A stretch of 64,000 nt of DNA from Microtetraspora glauca (GTDB taxonomy: Bacteria > Actinomycetota > Actinomycetes > Streptosporangiales > Streptosporangiaceae): positions 124,001-188,000 of the forward strand of contig BBYL01000013.1 of assembly GCA_001570385.1 (NCBI GenBank), written 5' to 3'. The notes under the pieces were generated by a model. It saw only the letters and a list, made by a program, of their open reading frames with translations. It was not told the origin of the DNA and did no database searches. This document shows positions 32,996-41,797 of this stretch, in pieces; the first letter of the stretch is position 1; the number at the start of each line of letters is the position of its first letter. Both the position numbers and the translations under genes were made by a program.

Positions 32996-33029
32996 TACGT
33001 TTGCACGTGCATCCGTACATGCATACGTA
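32996..33029. promoter_or_regulatory. Inverted repeat upstream of DUF397 gene
   Basis: TACGTTTGCA (32996-33005) and TGCATACGTA (33020-33029) form a 10-bp inverted repeat with one mismatch. A perfect 10-bp palindrome TGCACGTGCA (33002-33011) overlaps it. It is 45-78 bp upstream of the DUF397 start, so it is probably an operator or part of the promoter. Confidence 0.55.
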
Positions 33030-33229
33030 AATTCCCGACCTATACCGAATGGGCAGGGCAGAGAGGTCTCGCCGTACGGTCAGCGTGAAGTGCGCGCGGA
33101 TCACGACAAGAACGGCCGTCGGCAGCACTCCGATGCCGACGGCCAGGGGAGAACTCGGGAAGATCGTCATCGCCCGACCGATCATCGCGTGACGATCTGG
33201 ACAGTGAAGCAGGCCAGCTAGAACACGAC

Positions 33230-33799
33230 CTAGGTGAGGTCGCTCGTACGGAGGACGGTGGCGAAGCGCCCGTGATGGAGGCTCGCCGCGGTGGCCCGGG
33301 TGAGCTCCTCGGCGGTGACCACCTCGCCGTCCGGCCCGACGGCGTCGAAGGTGTGCATCGCGTCGATGGGATAGAGCACGTCGAAGCCGAGGTTTCCGCC
33401 CATCCGGGCGGTGGTCTCGTTGCACATGTTGGTCTGGATCCCGGCGATGACGATCTGGCCGACGCCGTGTCCGCGCAGCCAGCCGGCGAGGTCCGGAGTG
33501 CCGTAGAACGCCGAGTTGACCGTCTTGCTGACGAACAGGTCCGCCTCGGCGCCGCCCATCGCCTCGGCGACGACGTCCTTGAACTCGTTGCCCGGCGTTC
33601 CCGGCAGCAGGGGCGAACCCGGCTGCGCCGAGTCGTGCCGCACGAGCACGATCGGCCGCCCGGCGGCCCGCCAGGCGCGGATCAGCGCGCCGATGTTCTC
33701 CTCGGCGGCGGGGTTGCCCCTGCGCCCCCAATACGGATGCTCGAAGCCCTTCTGCACGTCGATGACGATCAGGGCGGCGTTGTGGTCGATCTCTCGCAT
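33230..33799 (-). CDS. Isochorismatase-family cysteine hydrolase
   Basis: A 189-residue hydrolase with the Asp-Lys-Cys catalytic set: D14 in 'ALIVIDVQKGF', Lys in 'LFVSKTVNSAFYGT' and Cys in 'IAGIQTNMCNETTARMGG'. The cis-peptide motif precedes the Cys in the normal way. The family cleaves amides or ethers of small metabolites (nicotinamidase, isochorismatase, N-carbamoyl hydrolases); the substrate is not clear. It is divergent from the GlxA-type regulator with 71 bp between starts, a common pairing in which GlxA controls the hydrolase. Confidence 0.92.
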   Translation of the reverse strand: MREIDHNAALIVIDVQKGFEHPYWGRRGNPAAEENIGALIRAWRAAGRPIVLVRHDSAQPGSPLLPGTPGNEFKDVVAEAMGGAEADLFVSKTVNSAFYGTPDLAGWLRGHGVGQIVIAGIQTNMCNETTARMGGNLGFDVLYPIDAMHTFDAVGPDGEVVTAEELTRATAASLHHGRFATVLRTSDLT

Positions 33800-33837
33800 G
33801 CCCCAAGCCTGATCCCTGCCCCGCCGCGACCGTGAGT

Positions 33838-33870
33838 GGCAGGAATGTCATCCTGCGATAGTTTCCTGCC
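33838..33870. promoter_or_regulatory. Operator-like repeats between hydrolase and GlxA gene
   Basis: GGCAGGAA (33838-33845) and TTCCTGCC (33863-33870) form an 8-bp perfect inverted repeat ending directly at the GlxA ATG. Inside it, GCAGGA-N6-TCCTGC (33839-33856) is a second perfect pair. Three related half sites are therefore available to a dimeric AraC-type protein. Confidence 0.7.
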
Positions 33871-34824
33871 ATGTTCACCGTGGCGACGCTTCTGTACGAC
33901 GATGTCCGGGCCTTCGACTTCGGGGTGATCAGCGAGGTCTGGGGGATGGACCGCGTGAGCGGCGGCCTACCCGGCTTCGAGCTGCGCCGGTGCTCGGCGG
34001 GCGCGCGGCCGGTCCGGATGTTCCCCGGTGCGACGGTGTCGGCCACCCACGACCTGGACGGGCTCGACGGCGCCGACCTGGTCGTGGTCCCCGGCCGGGA
34101 CACCCCTTTCGCCCCGGTCGAGCCCGCGGTGCTCGACGCCCTGCGCGGGGCGCACGCGCGCGGAGTCCCGATCGGATCGCTCTGCGCGGGCGCGTTCGTC
34201 CTCGCCGCGGCCGGGCTGCTGGACGGGCGCAGAGCGGTGACGCACTGGGCGCTCGCCGACCGGCTCGCCGCCGGCCATCCGGAGGTACGCGTCGAACCGG
34301 ACGTGCTGTTCACCGAGGACCGGGGCATCTGGACCGGCGCGGGCACCGTGGGCGGCGTGGACCTCTGTCTCGAGCTCGTACGGCGGTCGCACGGCGCGGG
34401 GGTGGCCAACGCCATCGCCCGCCGCATGGTCACCGCGGCACACCGGACCGGAGGGCAGGCGCAGTTCATCGAGCGCCCGATCCCACCGGTCACCACGACG
34501 AGGTCGGCGCTCGCCGAGACCATGGACTGGGCGAGGAGCCACCTCGACCGGCCGCTGACCGTCGCGGAACTGGCCAGGCGGGCCCGGTCGGCGCCGCGCA
34601 CGTTCGCCCGGCACTTCACCGAGGCGACCGGGACGACCCCGGCACGCTGGCTCGTCGCGCAGCGGATCGCCGAGGCGCAACGCCTACTGGAGACCGAAGA
34701 CCTGTCCGTGGAGCAGATCGCCGCCAGGTGCGGCTTCGGGACCACCACGATGCTGCGCCGCCACTTCCTCCGCGCGGTCGGGACCACTCCCACGGCGTAC
34801 CGGCGAACCTTCGCACGGGTATGA
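33871..34824 (+). CDS. GlxA-family AraC-type regulator with DJ-1/PfpI domain
   Basis: A 317-residue regulator. Residues about 1-165 are a DJ-1/PfpI amidase-like sensor domain ('VATLLYDDVRAFDFGVISEV', 'DLVVVPGRD', nucleophile-elbow Cys in 'GSLCAGAFVLAAAG'). Residues about 215-317 contain two AraC helix-turn-helix motifs ('RPLTVAELARRARSAPRTFA', 'EQIAARCGFGTTTMLRRHF'). It is divergent from the isochorismatase-like hydrolase and 29 bp upstream of the TPP-enzyme operon on the same strand, so it may control both and be cotranscribed with the latter. Confidence 0.92.
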   Translation: MFTVATLLYDDVRAFDFGVISEVWGMDRVSGGLPGFELRRCSAGARPVRMFPGATVSATHDLDGLDGADLVVVPGRDTPFAPVEPAVLDALRGAHARGVPIGSLCAGAFVLAAAGLLDGRRAVTHWALADRLAAGHPEVRVEPDVLFTEDRGIWTGAGTVGGVDLCLELVRRSHGAGVANAIARRMVTAAHRTGGQAQFIERPIPPVTTTRSALAETMDWARSHLDRPLTVAELARRARSAPRTFARHFTEATGTTPARWLVAQRIAEAQRLLETEDLSVEQIAARCGFGTTTMLRRHFLRAVGTTPTAYRRTFARV

Positions 34825-34853
34825 CCTGACCGACCCGGGGTAATTGCGGGCTC

Positions 34854-36617
34854 ATGGCTCGCATAGCGTCGGAATCCCTGATCGAACGGCTGGCCGCCTG
34901 GGGCGTTGACACGGTGTTCGGCCTGCCCGGTGACGGCATCAACGGGATCATGGAAGGACTGAGACGCCACCAGGACAAGGTGCGGTTCCTCCTCGTCCAC
35001 CACGAGGAGGCAGCGGCCTTCATGGCCACCGGCCACGCGAAGGCCACCGGCCGGATCGGCGTCTGTCTGGCGACCTCTGGCCCCGGAGGCGTCCACCTGC
35101 TCAACGGCCTGTACGACGCGAAGCTCGACCACGTGCCCGTGCTGGCCATCACCGGGATGCAGGAGACCTCCGTACTCGGCACCGGCTATCAGCAGGAGGT
35201 GCACCTGGAGCGCCTGTACGAGGACGTCACGGTCTACAACGAGATGATCTACAACCCGGTGCAGCTCCCCGCGCTGGTGGACATCGCGATCAGGACGGCA
35301 TACGCGCGGCGCGGAGTGGCCCACCTCACCGTGCCGAACGACATCCAGGTCGCGCCCGCGGACGCGGATCCCTGGGAGCATGTGGCGCCGGCCCGGCCGC
35401 CAGAGACCGCGCCCGTCTATCTCAAACCGCCGGCCCGGCCGCGCGAGGCCGATCTGGAGCAGGCCGCGGCCGTGCTGAACTCCGCCGAACGGCCCGCGAT
35501 GCTGGTCGGCGCGGGCGCGCTGCACGCGCGCGAGGAGGTCATCGCCACCGCGGAACGGCTCGGGGCGCCGGTGATCAAGACGCTCCCGGGCAAGGCGGTG
35601 ATCCCGGACGACTCGCCGTACACGACGGGCGGGATCGGGCTGCTCGGCACGCGGCCGAGCGAGGAGCTGGTCGACGACGTGGACGTGCTGTTCATGGTCG
35701 GCACGAACTTCCCCTACACCAAGCACCTGCCGCCGCCGGGAAAAGTCAAGGTGGTGCAGCTCGAGGTGGACCCGTCGCGGGCGGGCGTCCGCATTCCCAC
35801 CGACGTGCCGGTCATCGGTGACGCGAAGGAGGGGCTCCGGGCACTGTTGCCGCTGCTCACCCCGCACGATCACGTTCATCTCCAGAAATATCAGGAGAAG
35901 ATGAGGTCCTGGCGGTCAAACATGGAGGCGCTGGAGAACCCGAAGCGGGACCCGATCGCCCCGCAGTACCTCATGTCGGTCATCGACGACCTCGCGACCG
36001 ACGACGCCATCCTCACCTGCGACAGCGGCACCATCGCCACCTGGGCGGCCCGGCACTGGACGATCAGGGGGAACCGGGGCTTCTACCTGTCCGGCAACCT
36101 CGCCACGATGGCACCCGGCCTGCCGTACGCGGTGGCGATGCAGCACGCGTTCCCGGGACGGCAGGTGATCGCCTTCGTCGGGGACGGCGGGTTCGCCATG
36201 CTGATGGCCGAGTTCCTCACCGCCGCGCAGCACAACCTGCCGATCAAGGTCGTGATCAACGACAACAACTCGCTCGGCCAGATCCTCTGGGAGCAGATGG
36301 TGCTCGGCTATCCCGAGCACGGCGTGCGTTTCAACGAGCCGTGGCCCGACTTCTCGGTGTGGGCCCGCGCCTGCCACGGCTTCGGGGCGAAGGTCACCCG
36401 CGCCGCCGACCTCACCGCGGCGGTCAGCGAGGCGCTGGCGCACGACGGGCCCGCGCTCGTGGACGTGAACGTCGACCCGAACGAGCCGCCCATGCCGGGC
36501 AAGGTGACGTACCAGCAGGCCAAGAAGTTCACCGAGGCGTTCCTGCGCGGCCAGCCGCACAAGGCGTCGATCGCCACCACCCTGTTCAAGGACCGCATCC
36601 AGCAGATGGGCGACTAG
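34854..36617 (+). CDS. Thiamine-pyrophosphate enzyme, pyruvate oxidase/acetolactate synthase-like
   Basis: A 587-residue three-domain TPP enzyme. The N-terminal Pyr domain has 'VDTVFGLPGDGINGIMEGL' and the cofactor-activating Glu in 'LVHHEEAAAFMATGHAK'. The central FAD/CoA-like domain (about 190-330) contains 'AVLNSAERPAMLVGAGAL'. The C-terminal PP domain has the Mg/TPP motif 'FVGDGGFAMLMAEFLTA...' through 'VINDNNSLGQ'. The overall pattern is closest to PoxB-like pyruvate:quinone oxidases rather than to biosynthetic IlvB, since no IlvN is adjacent. It is followed after 3 bp by a large FAD/Fe-S dehydrogenase, so a 2-oxo-acid or 2-hydroxy-acid pathway is likely. Confidence 0.88.
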   Translation: MARIASESLIERLAAWGVDTVFGLPGDGINGIMEGLRRHQDKVRFLLVHHEEAAAFMATGHAKATGRIGVCLATSGPGGVHLLNGLYDAKLDHVPVLAITGMQETSVLGTGYQQEVHLERLYEDVTVYNEMIYNPVQLPALVDIAIRTAYARRGVAHLTVPNDIQVAPADADPWEHVAPARPPETAPVYLKPPARPREADLEQAAAVLNSAERPAMLVGAGALHAREEVIATAERLGAPVIKTLPGKAVIPDDSPYTTGGIGLLGTRPSEELVDDVDVLFMVGTNFPYTKHLPPPGKVKVVQLEVDPSRAGVRIPTDVPVIGDAKEGLRALLPLLTPHDHVHLQKYQEKMRSWRSNMEALENPKRDPIAPQYLMSVIDDLATDDAILTCDSGTIATWAARHWTIRGNRGFYLSGNLATMAPGLPYAVAMQHAFPGRQVIAFVGDGGFAMLMAEFLTAAQHNLPIKVVINDNNSLGQILWEQMVLGYPEHGVRFNEPWPDFSVWARACHGFGAKVTRAADLTAAVSEALAHDGPALVDVNVDPNEPPMPGKVTYQQAKKFTEAFLRGQPHKASIATTLFKDRIQQMGD

Positions 36618-36620
36618 ATC

Positions 36621-39539
36621 ATGGCTTCCCGCAACCTTCTGCTCGAACGCGAGCTGCGCCGCCGCGTGGACGGCGAGGTCAGGTTCGACGACGGCAGCCG
36701 CGCGATCTACTCCACGGACGCGAGCAACTACCGCCAGGTGCCGACCGGCGTCGTCGTCCCGCGTACGGTCGACGCCGCCGTGGAGGCGGTGGCGGTGTGC
36801 CGTGAACAGGACATTCCCGTACTGTCCCGCGGCGGGGGCACGAGCCTCGCCGGGCAGTGCTGCAACGCCGCCGTCGTGATCGACTGGTCCAAGTACTGCC
36901 GCCGCGTCGTCCAGATCGACCCGGAGAGCAGGACGGCGATCGTGGAGCCGGGCATCGTGCTGGACGTGCTCAACGCGCGGACCCACGAGTACGGACTCAT
37001 GGTCGGGCCGAAGCCCGCGACGCACGACCACTGCACGATCGGCGGGATGCTGGGCAACAACTCCTGCGGTTCGACCGCCCAGGCGTACGGCAAGATGTCC
37101 GACAACGTGCTCGGCCTCGACGTGCTGACGTACGGTGGCGCCCGGTTCTGGGCCGGTCCCGGGGGCGGGGACGGCCTGCCGTACGAGATGAAGGCGCGGC
37201 TGCGCGATCTGGGGGAGCGATACGGCGAGGAGATCCGGCGGCGGTTCCCCGACATCCCGCGCCGGGTCTCCGGCTACAACCTGGACGCGCTCCTGCCCGA
37301 GAACGGGTTCGACCTGGCGAACGCCCTGGTCGGCTCCGAGTCGACCCTGGTCACGATCCTGCGCGCGCGGTTGCGGCTGGTGGAGGAGCCCAAGGCCCGC
37401 GCGCTCGTCGTCTTCGGCTATCCCTCGATCTTCGAGGCGGCCGACGCCGTGCCGACCATCCTGCCGCACCGCCCGCTCGCGCTCGAAGGGGTGGACGACA
37501 AGCTGATCAGCTTCGAGAAGCGCAAGCACCTCAACGCCGAGGCGCTGCGGCTGCTGCCCGAGGGCGCGGGCTGGCTGATCGTGCAGTTCGGCGGGGACAC
37601 CGAGGAGGAGGCGCACGGCAAGGCGCAGGCGCTCGCGGACGAGCTCGGGCACGCGGTGCGGTACTTCGACGACCCGGCGCACGAGGACGAGCTCTGGCAG
37701 GTGCGCGAGGCCGGGCTGGGCGCCACGGCCTGGGTGCCGCTGGAGCACGACACCTGGCCCGGCTGGGAGGACTCCGCGGTCGCCCCGGAGAGCCTCGGCT
37801 CCTACCTGCGCGACCTGCACCGGCTCCAGGAGGAGTACGGCTACGCCGAGGCGTCGGCGCTCTACGGCCACTTCGGGCACGGATGCCTGCACACGCGGAT
37901 CTCCTTCGACCTGGTCACCGCGGATGGGATCAGGAAATATCGGGAGTTCATGGAACGGGCGGCCGACCTCGTCGTCTCCTACAACGGGTCGCTGTCGGGG
38001 GAACACGGCGACGGCCAGGCCCGTGGCGAGCTGTGGCCGACGATGTTCGGACCCGACCTGATGCCGGCCTTCGCCGAGTTCAAGGCCGTCTTCGACCCGC
38101 GCGAGCGGATGAACCCCGGCAAGCTGATCCGCCTCTCGGGTGCGCCGCCGTACCGGCTGGACGAGAACCTGCGCCTGGGCGCGGACTACGCCCCGGCCGA
38201 CCCGGAGACGCACTTCGCCTACCCCCAGGATCGCGGCTCCTTCGCCCGCGCGGCGCTGCGGTGCGTGGGCGTCGGCAAGTGCCGCCACGAGGCGGGCGGG
38301 GTCATGTGCCCGAGCTACCGGGCCACCCGCGAGGAGAAGCACTCCACCCGGGGCCGGGCGCGGCTGCTGTTCGAGATGCTCGACGGCGGTCTGATCACCG
38401 ACGGATGGCGGTCCGACGCGGTCGCGGACGCCCTCGACCTGTGCCTCGCGTGCAAGGGCTGCAAGAGCGACTGCCCGGTCAACGTGGACATGGCGACCTA
38501 CAAGGCCGAGTTCCTGTCCCACCACTACGCCGGCCGGCTGCGCCCGCGCGCCCATTACTCGATGGGGTGGCTGCCCGCGTGGGCGCGGCTCGCCGCTCTC
38601 GCCCCCGGCCTGGTCAACCTCGCCGCCCGGACACCGTCCCTCGACGCCCTGATCAAGCGGCTCGGCGGCATCGCGCCGGAGCGGGCGCTCCCGGCCTTCG
38701 CCCCCGCCCGGTTCAGCCGCGCGTTCCGCCGCCACGTGCCGCTCGGCGACGGTCACAGGGGTGAGGTGCTGCTGTGGCCGGACACCTTCACCGACAACTT
38801 CCATCCCGGTGTCGCCGTCGCCGCGGTCCGGGTCCTCGAACGGGCCGGATTCTCCGTACGGCTGCCGCGGGCGGCAGCGTGCTGCGGCCTGACCTGGATC
38901 TCCACCGGGCAGCTCGGCGTCGCCCGCAGGGTGATCGAGCGGACGTCGCGGGTGCTGCGCGAGGAGATCAGGGCAGGCATCCCGGTGGTGGGGCTGGAAC
39001 CCTCGTGCACCGCCGTGTTCCGGTCGGACGCGCCCGACCTGATGCCCCACGACCTGGACGTATGGCGGCTGCGCGACCAGACGCGCACTCTCGCCGAGCT
39101 GCTGGACGAGCACGGCGTCGAGCCGCCTCCGCTGGACCGCGAGATCGTCGCCCAGCCCCACTGCCACCAGCACGCGATCATGCGGTTCGACGCCGACCGG
39201 AGGCTGCTGGAGGCGGCCGGGGCACGGCTGACCGTGCTCGACGCCGGATGTTGCGGCCTGGCCGGGAACTTCGGCTTCGAGGACAACCACTTCGCCGTCT
39301 CGATGGCCTGCGCGGAGGACGCCCTGCTGCCCGCGCTCCGCGCCGCCCCGGAGGACGCGCTCGTCCTCGCCGACGGGTTCAGCTGCCGGACCCAGATCGA
39401 GCAGGCGGGCATCGGGCGGCGGCCGGTCCATCTGGCCGAGGCCCTGGACGAGGCGTGGCGTGCCGCCGTGTCCGGCGCGCTCCCGCGCCAGGCGCGGCGG
39501 GCCCCCGCGCCCGTCGATCGGACCACCGGAACGCGATGA
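36621..39539 (+). CDS. Fused FAD/Fe-S dehydrogenase (GlcD-GlcF/D-lactate dehydrogenase type), 972 aa
   Basis: A 972-residue fusion of three modules. The FAD_binding_4 domain (about 40-215) includes 'SRGGGTSLAGQCCNAAVVID' and 'CTIGGMLGNNSCGSTAQAYG'. The FAD-oxidase C domain runs to about 520 ('GHFGHGCLHTRISFDL', 'SGEHGDGQARGELW'). A ferredoxin-like 4Fe-4S module follows (about 545-620; Cys sets in 'RCVGVGKCRHEAGGVMCPSY' and 'CLACKGCKSDCPV'). The C-terminal half has two CCG domains ('AAACCGLTW', 'LDAGCCGLAGNFGFE') like GlcF/HdrB. The reaction is oxidation of a D-2-hydroxy acid with electrons passed to quinone. It starts 3 bp after the TPP gene and overlaps the next start by 4 bases. Confidence 0.92.
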   Translation: MASRNLLLERELRRRVDGEVRFDDGSRAIYSTDASNYRQVPTGVVVPRTVDAAVEAVAVCREQDIPVLSRGGGTSLAGQCCNAAVVIDWSKYCRRVVQIDPESRTAIVEPGIVLDVLNARTHEYGLMVGPKPATHDHCTIGGMLGNNSCGSTAQAYGKMSDNVLGLDVLTYGGARFWAGPGGGDGLPYEMKARLRDLGERYGEEIRRRFPDIPRRVSGYNLDALLPENGFDLANALVGSESTLVTILRARLRLVEEPKARALVVFGYPSIFEAADAVPTILPHRPLALEGVDDKLISFEKRKHLNAEALRLLPEGAGWLIVQFGGDTEEEAHGKAQALADELGHAVRYFDDPAHEDELWQVREAGLGATAWVPLEHDTWPGWEDSAVAPESLGSYLRDLHRLQEEYGYAEASALYGHFGHGCLHTRISFDLVTADGIRKYREFMERAADLVVSYNGSLSGEHGDGQARGELWPTMFGPDLMPAFAEFKAVFDPRERMNPGKLIRLSGAPPYRLDENLRLGADYAPADPETHFAYPQDRGSFARAALRCVGVGKCRHEAGGVMCPSYRATREEKHSTRGRARLLFEMLDGGLITDGWRSDAVADALDLCLACKGCKSDCPVNVDMATYKAEFLSHHYAGRLRPRAHYSMGWLPAWARLAALAPGLVNLAARTPSLDALIKRLGGIAPERALPAFAPARFSRAFRRHVPLGDGHRGEVLLWPDTFTDNFHPGVAVAAVRVLERAGFSVRLPRAAACCGLTWISTGQLGVARRVIERTSRVLREEIRAGIPVVGLEPSCTAVFRSDAPDLMPHDLDVWRLRDQTRTLAELLDEHGVEPPPLDREIVAQPHCHQHAIMRFDADRRLLEAAGARLTVLDAGCCGLAGNFGFEDNHFAVSMACAEDALLPALRAAPEDALVLADGFSCRTQIEQAGIGRRPVHLAEALDEAWRAAVSGALPRQARRAPAPVDRTTGTR

Positions 39540-40642
39540 CGCCGATCCGCGGCCTCACCGCCACCGCCTACACCGTGCCGACGGACCGGCCGGAGGCCGA
39601 CGGGACGCTGGCCTGGGACCGTACGACACTGGTACTGGTCCGGGCCACCGGCGGCGGGCAGACCGGCCTCGGCTGGACGTACGGCTCCGCCGCCTGCGCG
39701 GCGATCGTCCGCGACGACCTCGCGCCCGTGGTGCGCGGGCGCAGCGCGCTCGACGTTCCCGCGGCGTTCGAGGCGATGGCGCGCCAGGTGCGCAACATCG
39801 GCCGGGCGGGCGCGGCCGGGTACGCCATGTCGGCGATCGAGACGGCGCTGTGGGACCTGAAGGCGCGGCTGCTCGGCGTGCCGCTCTGCGCGCTGTTCGG
39901 CCAGGCGTCGGACGGGGTGCGCGTCTACGGCAGCGGCGGCTTCACCACCTATCCACACGCGCTGCTGGCCGAGCAGCTCGGCGGGTGGGTACACGACCGG
40001 GGGATCCCGCGCGTGAAGATCAAGATCGGGGAGAGCCGGGGCACGCGGGAGGAACGGGACCTGCACCGGGTACGGCAGGCCCGCGACGCCATCGGCTCGT
40101 ACGCCGAGCTGTACGTGGACGCCAACGGCGCCTACACGGCCAAGCAGGCGATCCGGATGGCCCATGCCATGGACGAGTGGGATGTCCGCTGGTTCGAGGA
40201 GCCCGTCTCCTCCGACGACATCCGGGGGATGCGCCGGGTCCGTGACGCCGTGCGGGCCGATGTCGCGGCGGGGGAGTACGGGTGCGACCTGTACTACTTC
40301 CGGCGGCTGGTCCGGGTGGTCGACTGCCTGCAGATCGACGTCACCCGCTGCGGCGGCATCCTGGAGTGGCGAAGGGCCGCCGCCGTCGCCGCGGCGCGCG
40401 GCCTGGAGGTGTCCGGCCACTGCGCCCCGCAGCTGCACCTGCACGCCGCGCTGGCCACGCCGAACGTGCGCCATCTGGAGTGGTTCCACGACCACGTCAG
40501 GATCGAGTCGATGTTCTTCGACGGCTTCCGCGAGCCGGTCGAGGGTGTGCTGCGACCCGATCTGTCCCGTCCCGGCCTCGGTCTCGATCTGCGTGAGGCG
40601 GACGTGGAGAAATTCCGTACGTACGGCGGCGTGGGCGACTGA
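39536..40642 (+). CDS. Enolase-superfamily enzyme, mandelate racemase subgroup
   Basis: A 368-residue enolase-superfamily protein starting with ATGA overlap. Features are 'GAAGYAMSAIETALWDLKAR' at the capping-to-barrel boundary, the K-x-K base 'RVKIKIGES', metal ligands in 'LYVDANGAYT' (Asp), 'WFEEPV' (Glu) and 'VAAGEYGCD' (Glu), and the conserved 'LQIDVTRCGGILEWRR' and 'VSGHCAPQLHLH' (His). This pattern fits acid-sugar dehydratases. With the FAD/Fe-S and TPP enzymes it could form a route for an aldonate or related hydroxy acid, ending at a 2-oxo acid; this is inferred from the operon only. Confidence 0.9.
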   Translation: MTPIRGLTATAYTVPTDRPEADGTLAWDRTTLVLVRATGGGQTGLGWTYGSAACAAIVRDDLAPVVRGRSALDVPAAFEAMARQVRNIGRAGAAGYAMSAIETALWDLKARLLGVPLCALFGQASDGVRVYGSGGFTTYPHALLAEQLGGWVHDRGIPRVKIKIGESRGTREERDLHRVRQARDAIGSYAELYVDANGAYTAKQAIRMAHAMDEWDVRWFEEPVSSDDIRGMRRVRDAVRADVAAGEYGCDLYYFRRLVRVVDCLQIDVTRCGGILEWRRAAAVAAARGLEVSGHCAPQLHLHAALATPNVRHLEWFHDHVRIESMFFDGFREPVEGVLRPDLSRPGLGLDLREADVEKFRTYGGVGD

Positions 40643-40665
40643 GCCGCTCCGGGTGGAACCGTGGA

Positions 40666-41706
40666 TCACCCTGTGACGCGGCCTCCGGCCCGGGTTCTGA
40701 CCAGCGCGGTGAGAGCCCCGGCGACCAGCCCGGCGCCGAGGGCCGCGACGGTCACCGCTTCGCGGTGCCGCGACAGCCACGCCTCCGCGCTGGTCGCGCG
40801 GGCGCGGGAGTCGAAGCGGCCGTGCGCGCCGAAGTCGTGCCCGTCCTTGCCGTCCGCGGCCTCCCACAGGTTGACCGGGCCGCCCGGATCGTACGGCTCG
40901 TCGGTCTGCTGGGAGGAGAAGCCGGTCCTGCCCAGATAGCGGTCGATCAGCGCGGGGGCGACCTTGTTGGCCAGCAGCGTGACGGCGGTCGAGGCGCCCA
41001 CCCAGAACTCCTTGCGCCGGGGATGTCCGGCGGCGAAGACCACGGTCCTGGCCGCCACCTCCGGCTGGTAGATGGGCGGCACCGGCTGCGGCCGGTGCGG
41101 CAGCCTGGAGAGCACCCAGTCGAACTGCGGCGTGTTCATGGCGGGCAGCTGCACCATCGTCACGTGTACGGCGCTGCGCCGATGCAGCAACTCGCACCGC
41201 AGCGACTCGGTGAATCCCTTGATCGCGTGCTTCGCGCCGCAGTAGCCCGACTGCAACGGGATGGCCCGGTAGGCGAGGGCCGAGCCGACCTGCACGATCG
41301 TGCCGTGGTTCCGCGGCAACATCCGGTCCAGGGCCGCCCGGGTGCCGAAGACGTAACCGAGGTAGGTCACCTCGGTCACCCGGCGGAACTCGTCGGGCGA
41401 TATCTGGTTGAAGGGCGCGAAAACCCCGACGAACGCGACATTCACCCACACGTCGATGGGACCGAGCTCCTCCTCCACCCGGCGCGCGGCGTCCTCCACC
41501 TCACGGTGGTCGGCCACGTCGACGGGGATCACCATGGCCCGGCCGCCGGCCGCCTCGACCTCATCGGCGGCGGCGGCGAGACCCGCCTCACCGCGCGCGA
41601 GCAGCGCCACCGAGTCGCCGCGCGCGCCGAACGCGCGGGCCGTCGCGCGGCCCACACCGGCGCTCGCCCCCGTGACCACGACCACCCGAGACCTTCTGCG
41701 CGCCAT
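40666..41706 (-). CDS. SDR-family oxidoreductase with C-terminal membrane anchor
   Basis: A 346-residue short-chain dehydrogenase starting at ATG 41706, which has AGGAGG 8 bases upstream. The nucleotide loop is 'VVVTGASAGVGRATARAFGA'. 'VWVNVAFVGVF' stands where N-N-A-G is usual. The active Ser is in 'VQVGSALAYRAIP', and Tyr-x-x-x-Lys is 'GYCGAKHAIKGFTES'. The C-terminal extension (after about 255) includes 'VTVAALGAGLVAGALTALV', a membrane segment. The family is large and substrate assignment is not possible. It converges with the enolase-superfamily gene and is divergent from the sigma factor gene. Confidence 0.88.
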   Translation of the reverse strand: MARRRSRVVVVTGASAGVGRATARAFGARGDSVALLARGEAGLAAAADEVEAAGGRAMVIPVDVADHREVEDAARRVEEELGPIDVWVNVAFVGVFAPFNQISPDEFRRVTEVTYLGYVFGTRAALDRMLPRNHGTIVQVGSALAYRAIPLQSGYCGAKHAIKGFTESLRCELLHRRSAVHVTMVQLPAMNTPQFDWVLSRLPHRPQPVPPIYQPEVAARTVVFAAGHPRRKEFWVGASTAVTLLANKVAPALIDRYLGRTGFSSQQTDEPYDPGGPVNLWEAADGKDGHDFGAHGRFDSRARATSAEAWLSRHREAVTVAALGAGLVAGALTALVRTRAGGRVTG

Positions 41707-41797
41707 GTCCCTCACCTCCTGGTCCGGCCGCTACCCGGGGAAGGCGGCCCCATACGGGCGAGATGGATAATGCAAGGACAGCGCGACGGGGGGCGTG

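Noticed and set aside
35916-39431. A 1171-codon minus-strand reading frame opposite the FAD/Fe-S and TPP genes
   Set aside because: It is a GC-driven shadow. The plus strand carries complete, conserved enzyme domains, while the minus text is Arg/Gly/Val/His-rich with no domain.
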